From JBHOQS01 sp042408875 (GTDB taxonomy: Bacteria > Chloroflexota > UBA11872 > JBHOQS01), in NCBI GenBank assembly GCA_042408875.1, contig JBHOQS010000002.1, positions 309,643-373,642 of the forward strand: a DNA stretch of 64,000 nt, given 5' to 3'. Under the pieces are notes generated by a model. It saw nothing but the letters and a program-made list of their open reading frames with translations. It was not told the origin of the DNA and searched no databases. How positions within the stretch are numbered: the first letter of the stretch is position 1; every line of letters begins with the position of its first letter. Below are positions 50,482 to 57,963 of this stretch, one piece after another. The translations under genes were made by a program, and so were the position numbers.

Positions 50482-51422
50482 CGCGCGCTACCCTTGACTG
50501 CATACAGCTCCAATGCGCCGCCCCAGCCTGTAGTAGCGGCAAGGTGGCAGAACGGCCGCACCACACGATCGAGTAGAGCGACGAGGTGGGTGTACGTGCG
50601 TTCGGAGAGTGGCCGGCCGCGCAGGCGCAGCGAGAGCCCAGTCAGATCTCCCATGATGCTGTACACCAGGCCGGCCGTACCGGACGACTGCACCAGCCGC
50701 ACCGGCCGGAGCCCCGCAGCGCTGACTATGGCGCGCAGCGTTGCCGGCGTGAAGTGGTAGAGATGCCGTGGCACATCCAGGCTGTACCAGCGCCGCCCGA
50801 ACAGACATGCCTCCAGGCTGGCGAAGTTCGGCACGCCGATCAGGAGCAGGCCGCCGGGTGCCAGGGCCTGGTGCACTCTGCGCAGCCCCTCCAGCGGGTG
50901 CGGCAGGTGCTCCAGCACATGCCACATGGTGACTACGTCGAACGACTCCGGGAGCAGCGGCGCATCCTCCAGCGTACCGCAGTGAACATCTAGGCCGAAG
51001 CGCGTGCGAGCATAGGCACAGGCAGCGGCGCCGGGTTCGATGCCCCACACGTGCCAGCCCGCCTGCTGCGCGAGATCGAGGAAGACGCCTGTGCCGCAGC
51101 CGACATCGAGCAGGCGCACCCGTGCGCGTCCCTGCTCCCGCACCCATGCCTGCACCCGCCGGAAGAGCCCGACGGCTACGGCGCGCACCTGTGCCGACGG
51201 CGTCGCGTCGAGAGGGTAATAGGCGTCTGGATAGAACGCGTCCAGCGCGCTGCCGGCCGGGCGCGGACAGAGGTACACCAGGCTACATGCAGTGCAGCGC
51301 ACGACCGAAAATGCGCCCGGCCGGCCCAGCAGCCGGTCGCGCGCAACGAAGAGGGGGCGGGTCTGCGTCGAGCCACAGAGGGCACAGGCAGGATATTCAA
51401 GCTGGCAGGTCGGACCGGACAT
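50478..51422 (-). CDS. Class I SAM-dependent methyltransferase (zinc-ribbon N-terminus)
   Basis: A 314-residue methyltransferase of the type found in glycan clusters. A small ribbon, C-A-L-C-G-S and C-T-A-C-S-L-V-Y, opens the protein. The SAM loop is L-L-D-V-G-C-G-T-G-V-F-L-D-L-A, followed by M-W-H-V-L-E-H-L-P-H-P. The C-terminal part may pack on the membrane. It probably methylates a sugar or lipid-linked saccharide. ATG 51422 is taken as start; the frame extends to a GTG at 51455. It lies between two glycosidase genes and overlaps the next by 4 bases. Confidence 0.82.
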   Translation of the reverse strand: MSGPTCQLEYPACALCGSTQTRPLFVARDRLLGRPGAFSVVRCTACSLVYLCPRPAGSALDAFYPDAYYPLDATPSAQVRAVAVGLFRRVQAWVREQGRARVRLLDVGCGTGVFLDLAQQAGWHVWGIEPGAAACAYARTRFGLDVHCGTLEDAPLLPESFDVVTMWHVLEHLPHPLEGLRRVHQALAPGGLLLIGVPNFASLEACLFGRRWYSLDVPRHLYHFTPATLRAIVSAAGLRPVRLVQSSGTAGLVYSIMGDLTGLSLRLRGRPLSERTYTHLVALLDRVVRPFCHLAATTGWGGALELYAVKGSAR

Positions 51423-51480
51423 CGCAGGGACAGGCTCGCCACGCAGCGCGCACACCGAAGCACCAGGGCAACGCCCCGAC

Positions 51481-52629
51481 CTAGCGCCCCACGCCGCGCG
51501 TAGCAGCCTTCTGGATCGCCCGGTACACAGGTCGTGGGGTAAAGTCGGGGTCCACGAGGCGGAAGTAGTACTCCGAACTGTCGGGCGGGATGTCGCCCAC
51601 TTGGCGGAAGTACCACACCAGGAAGACGCCGGCCCAGGGCCATTCCTTGCGCGCCTTGGCTACCCCCTGCACCGTCCAGTCAGCCTGCTGCTTCTCAGTG
51701 ACGCGCCGCCAGATCAGCTTCTCGGCCGGCATGTCCTTCGGGGAGGCATTCCAGCCGTATTCGTTGAACCAGATCGCTTTGTTCGTATCACCATGCCGCT
51801 CCATGACCTTCCGAGTCAGCAGCACGCGCTGGAAGTTCAGCACGTTCTCGTTCGGCGGGTCGTCGGGCGAGCGATCCATCCCGTAGGCGTTGGCGGTCAA
51901 GATGTCAAAATACTGCGCCGCGCCGAGCCGATACATCTGGTCGAGATACTCGAGCTCGGAGAGGTTCCGCTGGTTTTTCTCCAGGGTGATCGCCAGCGGC
52001 GCAGACATGACCCGTACCGCCGGGTTCGCCTCCTTGGCCCGGTTGTACGCGATCTTCAGCAGGTCAACGTAGCCGGCGGGATCGACCGGCTGATCGCCCC
52101 ACTCCGGCCAGATGTTCGGCTCGTTCCAGATCTGGAAGTGCTCGACCTTCCCTTTGTACCGTGAGACGATGGCGTAGATAAAATCCCCGTAGTCGTCGAA
52201 GTTCTCCGGCGGATGTGTCGGCAGCGTCCCTTCGAGCCGGGCCCACTGCGGCGCGCGATCCACCCGCACGACCACGCGCAGGTTCGCGCTCGTGGCCAGA
52301 TTGATCAGCTCGTCGAAGCGATCCCAGGTGTTGACCTTCCAGTTCTCGTCCCAGAACACCCCTTTGCGTGGAGTCTCGACCTCAGCCCAGGGGATATGCA
52401 GCTTGATCCAGGCGAAGCCGGCCTCCCGGATCATCTCGATGGTCTTCTTCTTCTTCCAGAACTCGACCTCTTTGTTCAGGAATGTGCTCGTCCCCCACGG
52501 ATTGACGTCGGTATCCGGGATAGTGCGCTTGATCGGCTGCTGCTGGCCGAATCCCTGGCAGGCCGCGCTTGCGGCGGCCGCCAGCGGCAGCGCAAGGGTG
52601 GCACGTCGGGTCAGCGAGAGCGGCGCCAA
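51481..52629 (-). CDS. Exported clan-A glycoside hydrolase, TTG start
   Basis: A 382-residue protein. The N-terminus L-T-R-R-A-T-L-A-L-P-L-A-A-A-A-S-A-A-C suggests a twin-arginine signal and a weak lipobox at Cys24. The TIM-barrel is close to that of the fusion protein: acid/base Glu170 in F-Q-I-W-N-E-P-N and nucleophile Glu290 in W-F-N-E-Y-G-W-N, and P-D-F-T-P-R-P-V-Y near the end. The start is TTG 52629: AAAGGAGG lies 10 bases upstream, an in-frame TGA follows it closely, and no ATG or GTG is available. It is the first gene of the minus-strand glycan block. Confidence 0.78.
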   Translation of the reverse strand: MAPLSLTRRATLALPLAAAASAACQGFGQQQPIKRTIPDTDVNPWGTSTFLNKEVEFWKKKKTIEMIREAGFAWIKLHIPWAEVETPRKGVFWDENWKVNTWDRFDELINLATSANLRVVVRVDRAPQWARLEGTLPTHPPENFDDYGDFIYAIVSRYKGKVEHFQIWNEPNIWPEWGDQPVDPAGYVDLLKIAYNRAKEANPAVRVMSAPLAITLEKNQRNLSELEYLDQMYRLGAAQYFDILTANAYGMDRSPDDPPNENVLNFQRVLLTRKVMERHGDTNKAIWFNEYGWNASPKDMPAEKLIWRRVTEKQQADWTVQGVAKARKEWPWAGVFLVWYFRQVGDIPPDSSEYYFRLVDPDFTPRPVYRAIQKAATRGVGR

Positions 52630-52874
52630 AAGCAGTCAACCTCCTTTCCAAGACCGCTAGTAACCCGAGAGCTTTAGCTGAGACAGCCTACTCTGAGACC
52701 GTCTGCTCCGAGCCCTCTGCGCTGAGACTTTGCGAATGCTGCCCCAAAATCTGCACGTGGCGACCCGCGTATCGCGAAAGCTTCCGGACGCAGATCATGC
52801 CCGGACGCAGATCGTGTAAGATAGGGTGCGTGGCCCCACCGGTACAGCCGGCGGCCGGGGCAAGGACCAGCGCG

Positions 52875-52884
52875 CATTATAGCA
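52875..52884 (-). promoter_or_regulatory. Extended -10 element upstream of the glycan block
   Basis: TGCTATAATG on the minus strand, the third copy of the decamer also seen before accD and the zinc-ribbon gene. It lies 245 bases upstream of the first glycan gene, which would give a long leader. Confidence 0.4.
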
Positions 52885-52983
52885 CGCGCTGCCGACCGCC
52901 CTTTACGGCCCGTGGGCTAGCGGCGGCGGGAAGAAACAGCATAACCACGACATCCTGACAGACCAGCGGGAGTATGCGACGCA

Positions 52984-53901
52984 ATGGGTGCACAGCCGGA
53001 TCGGGAGCGCATCGGCTTCATCGGCCTTGGGACGATGGGCAAGCCGATGGCCTATAACATCCTGCGCGCAGGCTTTCCTCTGACCGTCTTCAATCGTAGT
53101 CGCGCTTCTGTAGACGAACTGGCGCAGGCAGGGGCGCGGCCGGCGAGCTCGCCGGCAGAGGTCGGCCGGCACGCTGACATCGTGATCACCATGCTGCCGA
53201 ACACACCGCAAGTGGAGGAAGTTGTGCTCGGCCCCAACGGCGTCATCGAGGGGCTCGCGTCCGGCGGCGTGGTCATCGACATGAGCACGATCGCCCCCGA
53301 AGGGGCGCGCCACATCGCTGAGCGGCTGGCGGCCCGGGGCATCGCCATGCTGGACGCCCCGGTGAGCGGCGGCCCAGCCGGGGCGCAGAGCGGCACCCTC
53401 ACTATCATGGTCGGCGGTGACGCGGCTGTTCTAGAGCGCTGTCGGCCGGTGCTGGAGACGCTGGGCCGGCGCATCTACTACATCGGCGGGCACGGCGCCG
53501 GCCAGGTAGTGAAGCTCTGTAACAACCTGATGAGCGCCATCCACATTGCCGCTATCGGCGAGGCGTTCGCCATGGGTACGAAAGCAGGGATCGACCCGCG
53601 CATCATCTGGGAAGTCATCCGGAACAGCACCGGGCAGAGTTGGCAGCTCGAACACTCGTTGCCCTACCGCGGCGTGATCGAGGGCGGTCCGGCGGACCGT
53701 GACTTCGCCCCCAGGTTCTCCGCCGATCTCATGCACAAGGACGTCACCCTGGCGTTAGAGTTCGGCCGATCGCTGAATGTGCCGATGTTCACCACCAGCG
53801 TTGTGCACCAGCTCTTCGGCCTGGCCCGGGCGCTTGGCCACGGCGGGAAAGACTTCTCGGTCGTGGGGCGCATGATCCGCGACCTCGCTGGCGACGCTTG
53901 A
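52984..53901 (+). CDS. NAD(P)-dependent 2-hydroxy acid dehydrogenase (GarR/HIBADH family)
   Basis: A 305-residue beta-hydroxyacid dehydrogenase. Rossmann loop G-F-I-G-L-G-T-M-G-K-P-M-A near the N-terminus, substrate motif D-A-P-V-S-G-G-P-A-G-A-Q-S-G-T-L, and the catalytic lysine in G-Q-V-V-K-L-C-N-N. The family includes tartronate semialdehyde reductase and 3-hydroxyisobutyrate dehydrogenase. Given the neighbouring sugar-acid genes, a tartronate semialdehyde reductase role is plausible but unproven. It is divergent from the glycan block and followed by tRNA-Gly. Confidence 0.87.
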   Translation: MGAQPDRERIGFIGLGTMGKPMAYNILRAGFPLTVFNRSRASVDELAQAGARPASSPAEVGRHADIVITMLPNTPQVEEVVLGPNGVIEGLASGGVVIDMSTIAPEGARHIAERLAARGIAMLDAPVSGGPAGAQSGTLTIMVGGDAAVLERCRPVLETLGRRIYYIGGHGAGQVVKLCNNLMSAIHIAAIGEAFAMGTKAGIDPRIIWEVIRNSTGQSWQLEHSLPYRGVIEGGPADRDFAPRFSADLMHKDVTLALEFGRSLNVPMFTTSVVHQLFGLARALGHGGKDFSVVGRMIRDLAGDA

Positions 53902-53948
53902 CGCTGCGCTGCTGCCTCGGTACACTACTGAATGGGCGACTTCTCGGT

Positions 53949-54021
53949 GCGGGAGTAGCTCAGTTGGTAGAGCATCTGCCTTCCAAGCAGAGGGTCGCGA
54001 GTTCGAGTCTCGTCTCCCGCT
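53949..54021 (+). tRNA. tRNA-Gly (anticodon TCC)
   Basis: A 73-base cloverleaf: acceptor GCGGGAG/CTCCCGC, D-arm GCTC/GAGC, anticodon stem TCTGC/GCAGA with loop CTTCCAA, variable GGGTC, T-arm GCGAG/CTCGT with TTCGAGT, and discriminator T. The 3' CCA is not encoded. It lies 47 bases after the GarR-like gene and just before a strong terminator. Confidence 0.97.
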
Positions 54022-54032
54022 CCTGTGTCTGG

Positions 54033-54068
54033 CCCCGGCCAGGTGGCCCTGGCCGGGGTGTTGTTTTT
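54033..54068 (+). terminator. Intrinsic terminator of tRNA-Gly
   Basis: Ten-base perfect arms, CCCCGGCCAG and CTGGCCGGGG (54033-54042, 54049-54058), with a six-base loop, followed by TGTTGTTTTT. This is the clearest Rho-independent terminator in the window. Confidence 0.92.
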
Positions 54069-54126
54069 CTACAGTGCCAGTTACCGGCGCGCTATAGCGG
54101 GTGCATTCACGAGCACCGAGAGCACA

Positions 54127-55506
54127 ATGACGCTTTCCCCGACCGCATCAGGCTCGGAGCCAGAGCAACGGGAGGAGCCTGCTGGAACTACCACAGGCCC
54201 GGCCACAGCGATTCCGGACCCGCCTCGGTCGCGCCCGGCGCCTGACCAGCTCCCTGATCATCCCCTGGCCGGGGCCCTGGCCGGGCTGGTCGCGGGCCTG
54301 GCCCCTGCCGCGGCGCTGTACGCGCTTCTGGCGGTGGCCGGCGTATGGCTGGGGCGCACGGCACCGCTGCCGTTTGACGCCGTGACGCTGCCACTGCCAG
54401 TGGCGCTAGTCCTGCTGCTGGGCTGCACCCTCTGTGGCGCGGCGACGACGCTTATCCATACGCCGGCGGAGCGTTTCGAGCTAGTGCGTCCGGGCCGCAC
54501 AGCCCTGCTCGCCTTCGTCCCCGGCTGCATTGCTTGCCTGGTGGTCTGGATACTCCTCCCCAATGAGTGGAGCCCGGCGCTGCTGGCCCGCGGCCCGCGG
54601 CCACTGACGCTTGACCCGCTGGCCGCTGCAGCCGGCCTGGCGACGGCCGACCTGGCCATCCTCGCCGCCTTCGCCGGGCTGGCGGCGGGGCTGGCGGCCG
54701 GCATGATCTGGCGGCCGGTCTACCGAGCTTTCCAGCACAGGATCGTCTCGCAGACACCTCCGCCTCGGGCGAAGTCCCAACGCACGCCACCGGCCGGGGC
54801 AGCCCGCTGGACGCTCCCGCGGCAAGCTACGATCATCCGGCATGAAGAGATCGACCGGCAGCGCTTCCAGCCTTGGCGGCAACCGGTGCTCCCCTACGCT
54901 GCTCCGCCTGAGGCCCTGGAGCAACGCCTGGCGTTGGTAGCGGAGGCCGTAGAGGCGCGTCCGACGGTCTCTGAGACGACCGTCGTGCCGGGGCTGAAGC
55001 GATTCCTGGCGCGTATCCTTACAGCTGCGGCCATCGTCGGTGCCTTACTCACGGTGACGACGGCGTACTATGTACTGAGCCGTCGCGCCCTGGCGCACGA
55101 CATGCAGGCGGTCGATGCGGACCGCCCCCAGGTGCTGCTGCGCTTCCAGATCGACCGCACGCCACACCGCCTGGTGATCGAGCCGGTGGGAGGCTCGGCG
55201 GAGGTCGAGCTGTTGCTGTTGGATGCGAGCCGGGGGGTTACTGTGCGCTCCGATACGGCCCTCCGCCTGGGCGCCCCGGTGCGCCGACCGTTGGAAGTAT
55301 CGCTGGAGGGCTTGCAGACGGGTGAGTACTACCTGCGCATCCAGCGTACAGCGGGCGACCTCCTGTTCGTGTACATCGTCGATCAGGGCGGGGGCTGGCC
55401 CCCCTCGCTCGCCCTGGTCATCTCGGCGGCTCTAGGTGCGGCTGAGCTCGCCCTGCTGGTGCTGACTGTGCGCGGCATGTATCTGGCCAGCGCACTGGGG
55501 AAGTAA
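54127..55506 (+). CDS. Multi-pass membrane protein, unknown function
   Basis: A 459-residue protein. After a disordered Pro/Ser/Glu-rich N-terminus (1-45) come about four membrane helices (between 45 and 195), a long basic Pro-rich cytoplasmic linker (200-295), another helix (about 300-320), a beta-rich extracytoplasmic region (330-415) that resembles a small sensor or pre-peptidase fold, and a final helix. No family is recognised. It lies after the tRNA terminator and converges on rph 15 bases away. Confidence 0.6.
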   Translation: MTLSPTASGSEPEQREEPAGTTTGPATAIPDPPRSRPAPDQLPDHPLAGALAGLVAGLAPAAALYALLAVAGVWLGRTAPLPFDAVTLPLPVALVLLLGCTLCGAATTLIHTPAERFELVRPGRTALLAFVPGCIACLVVWILLPNEWSPALLARGPRPLTLDPLAAAAGLATADLAILAAFAGLAAGLAAGMIWRPVYRAFQHRIVSQTPPPRAKSQRTPPAGAARWTLPRQATIIRHEEIDRQRFQPWRQPVLPYAAPPEALEQRLALVAEAVEARPTVSETTVVPGLKRFLARILTAAAIVGALLTVTTAYYVLSRRALAHDMQAVDADRPQVLLRFQIDRTPHRLVIEPVGGSAEVELLLLDASRGVTVRSDTALRLGAPVRRPLEVSLEGLQTGEYYLRIQRTAGDLLFVYIVDQGGGWPPSLALVISAALGAAELALLVLTVRGMYLASALGK

Positions 55507-55521
55507 GCCGGCCGGGCCGCC

Positions 55522-56235
55522 TCAGCCGAGCGCCTGCTGCTGGACGGCCAGCAACTCACGAATACCCTTCGCCGCCAGCTCCAGCAGCGTATGCATCTGG
55601 TCGAGCGTGAAGGGCTGGTGCTCCGCAGTACCCTGCACCTCGACGTAGCGGCCATCGCCGGTCATGACCACGTTGAAGTCTACGTCAGCCTGAGAGTCCT
55701 CCTGATAGTTCAGGTCGAGGAGCGGCTGGCCGCTCACAATGCCTGCGCTCACCGCAGCAACCGGCTGGGTCGCAGGCATCTGTGGGAGCACGCCCTTGCC
55801 CACCAGGTACCGCAGCGCCAGCACCACTGCAACATAGGCGCCGGTAATGGCAGCAGTGCGCGTGCCGCCATCCGCCTGGAGCACGTCGCAGTCCACGAAC
55901 AGCGTGCGCGGTCCAAGCGCGGTGAGGTCGACCACGCCTCGCAGGCTCCGGCCGATCAGCCGCTGGATCTCCTGCGTGCGCCCGCCCACGCGGCCGCGGG
56001 TGGACTCCCGCGGGGTACGGGTGAGCGTCGAGCGGGGCAGCATGGCGTATTCCGCCGTGATCCAGCCCTGCGCCGTCCCGATGAGGTGCGGCGGCTGCTC
56101 CTCCAGCACGCTTACCGCGCACAGGACACGGGTCAGCCCCATCTCGATGAGGGCTGAGCCCTCGGCGAAGGCGAGTACCCCCGGCGTAATCTTTACCGGA
56201 CGGAGCTGATCAGGGGCGCGCCCATCCGCTCGCAT
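55522..56235 (-). CDS. rph: Ribonuclease PH
   Basis: A 237-residue phosphorolytic 3'-5' exoribonuclease that trims tRNA 3' ends. The RNase PH pattern is complete: R-A-D-G-R-A-P-D-Q-L-R-P-V near the N-terminus, G-W-I-T-A-E-Y-A-M-L-P-R-S-T, R-E-I-Q-R-L-I-G-R-S-L-R-G-V, D-C-D-V-L-Q-A-D-G-G-T-R-T-A-A-I-T-G and E-D-S-Q-A-D-V-D-F-N-V-V-M-T. It lies close to tRNA-Gly. A four-copy minisatellite sits about 85 bases upstream of its start. Confidence 0.96.
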   Translation of the reverse strand: MRADGRAPDQLRPVKITPGVLAFAEGSALIEMGLTRVLCAVSVLEEQPPHLIGTAQGWITAEYAMLPRSTLTRTPRESTRGRVGGRTQEIQRLIGRSLRGVVDLTALGPRTLFVDCDVLQADGGTRTAAITGAYVAVVLALRYLVGKGVLPQMPATQPVAAVSAGIVSGQPLLDLNYQEDSQADVDFNVVMTGDGRYVEVQGTAEHQPFTLDQMHTLLELAAKGIRELLAVQQQALG

Positions 56236-56318
56236 CGCTGGTCCTCTGTTCTCTCCGTTTCACGTAGCCGTCTCCTGGTCCGGGGCAACGCTACATCCCG
56301 GCTGCATTGGTCCAGTTC

Positions 56319-56382
56319 GTTTGGTTCGGCGCTCGTTTGGTTCGGCGCTCGTTTGGCTCGGCGCTCGTTTGGCTCGGCGCTC
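56319..56382. repeat. Four tandem copies of a 16-base unit
   Basis: GTTTGGTTCGGCGCTC repeats at 56319-56334 and 56335-56350; copies 3 and 4 (56351-56366, 56367-56382) carry one T-to-C change. It lies between the rph start and the end of the binding-protein gene. Copy number is likely to vary between strains. Confidence 0.92.
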
Positions 56383-56427
56383 GTTTTAGGACGAGCTCAG
56401 GGCGAGTGAAGGCGATTGAGCAGCCGG

Positions 56428-57834
56428 CTATGCTGCCCCTAGCCGCGCGTTCGTCTCCTCATCGATCCGGCGTAATCCTTCGGCCGGGCTCATCTGGCCA
56501 GTGAAGACGAAGTCATACATGTACCTTACCGTCGGTTCCAGGAGTTGCTCAATGGCAAGTTTGGGCGAGTTCGGATAAGGCTGCGCGTAGCTGTCCGCTT
56601 TGATAATGGCCCTGTAGTTCAGTCCCGGCGGCCCACCATCGGCGTTTCTAGCGAGCCATGGCTCATAGGTACCACGATGGGCGCCGCGGGAACCCCACTT
56701 ATCAGTGACGATCTGTTGTGCCTCGCGCGTGGCCATAACGCTGAGCCACGCCCACACTGCATCGTGCTTCTTGCTATCTTTCGCCATAAACAGGCCGTTG
56801 CCATGGTAGATAGCAGCACGGGTTGTTTTCCCTGGGGCAAAGGGGAGGAGAGCGAGATCATACTGGAAGGGGAGACCGCCCTGTGGTGCCGCACTACCCC
56901 AGAGATAGCGCCGGAAGTACTCGCCCTGGACGACCATAGCCAGCCGACCCTGGGTGAAGAGATCGCGATCACGCACCCTCGCCCGCTGCATCGCTTCCAT
57001 GCTAGGCGAGACATCATATTTGAATTGCAGGTCCACGATCCACTCGATCGCGGCACGTACAGGCGGCGTATTCATTGTCCATCGTGTACGATCGGATGAA
57101 ATAAAGCGTCCATCGTTGCCGTACACGAGATTACCCCATGATTCGGAGATCCCAGCAATACCTCGTGCCGCCAGTGTATCAAAGCCAAAACGAGCGCGCT
57201 CGAAACCACTACCACGGTTTACTTTCCGCGCGTACTCTAGCACCGTATTCCAGTTCCACCGCTGCGGATCGTTCTCGATCTCCGCCGGAGGTGTTAGTCC
57301 AGCTTCAAGTAATGCATCCTTGTTGTACCAAAACACGATACTTTCATTCACCACAGGAATCGCATACAGTTCGTTCTGGTATGTATACACCTCCACTGAT
57401 ACCGGCACAAACTCTTTCTGCAGAAGGGTCGCTGTCTCTTTGTCCCGGGAGAGGTAACGCTGGAGGCTAGCAAAGACACCCTGGCCAATCAGGTACATTG
57501 AAGCGTTTAGTCCCAGCGTAACACCATCGGGCGGGGTGCCGCCAGCGACAGCCACCTGGAGCTTCTCCACCAGCGATCCACCTGGCTGTTCCAAACGCAC
57601 CGTGATATTCGGATATCGCTGCTCCATCAGGGGCAGGATCGCCCGATAGGTGTTCTCGTCGCTAAGGCTACGCGGCCAGAAGACAATCTCGTCGCGCAGA
57701 TCCCTCGACACCACAGGCCCGCCCTCATCTTTTTTAAGCCCGGGCTGTGCCTGCGAGCGGCAGGCGGCCAGAAGTGTGGTTCCGGCTGCTGCAAGTGATA
57801 GCTCTACCAAAGAGCGACGCGATATCGCCTGCAT
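56428..57834 (-). CDS. ABC transporter substrate-binding lipoprotein (sugar type)
   Basis: A 468-residue family 1 solute-binding protein. The N-terminus S-R-R-S-L-V-E-L-S-L-A-A-A-G-T-T-L-L-A-A-C combines a twin-arginine-like signal and a lipobox. The body shows E-L-Y-A-I-P-V-V, A-M-V-V-Q-G-E-Y and K-K-H-D-A-V-W-A-W-L. ATG 57834 has AGGGG 7 bases ahead; the GTG at 57843 is an alternative. No permease is adjacent. It follows a sulfatase gene on the same strand with a 129-base gap, hinting at a sulfated-sugar ligand. Confidence 0.84.
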   Translation of the reverse strand: MQAISRRSLVELSLAAAGTTLLAACRSQAQPGLKKDEGGPVVSRDLRDEIVFWPRSLSDENTYRAILPLMEQRYPNITVRLEQPGGSLVEKLQVAVAGGTPPDGVTLGLNASMYLIGQGVFASLQRYLSRDKETATLLQKEFVPVSVEVYTYQNELYAIPVVNESIVFWYNKDALLEAGLTPPAEIENDPQRWNWNTVLEYARKVNRGSGFERARFGFDTLAARGIAGISESWGNLVYGNDGRFISSDRTRWTMNTPPVRAAIEWIVDLQFKYDVSPSMEAMQRARVRDRDLFTQGRLAMVVQGEYFRRYLWGSAAPQGGLPFQYDLALLPFAPGKTTRAAIYHGNGLFMAKDSKKHDAVWAWLSVMATREAQQIVTDKWGSRGAHRGTYEPWLARNADGGPPGLNYRAIIKADSYAQPYPNSPKLAIEQLLEPTVRYMYDFVFTGQMSPAEGLRRIDEETNARLGAA

Positions 57835-57963
57835 GTTTCGCACCCCTGCTATTCAGCACTTCCTTTAACATCAACTTTAGCTTCAAGACGAACACCCGCT
57901 TCGACTACTCCTGGATCGTACCGCCCGTGCGAAAGAGCCCGGCTGCACCTCTTATTTACTCGC

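Noticed and set aside
56319..56382. Four repeats as a CRISPR array
   Set aside because: The units abut without spacers and are only 16 bases; no cas genes are present.
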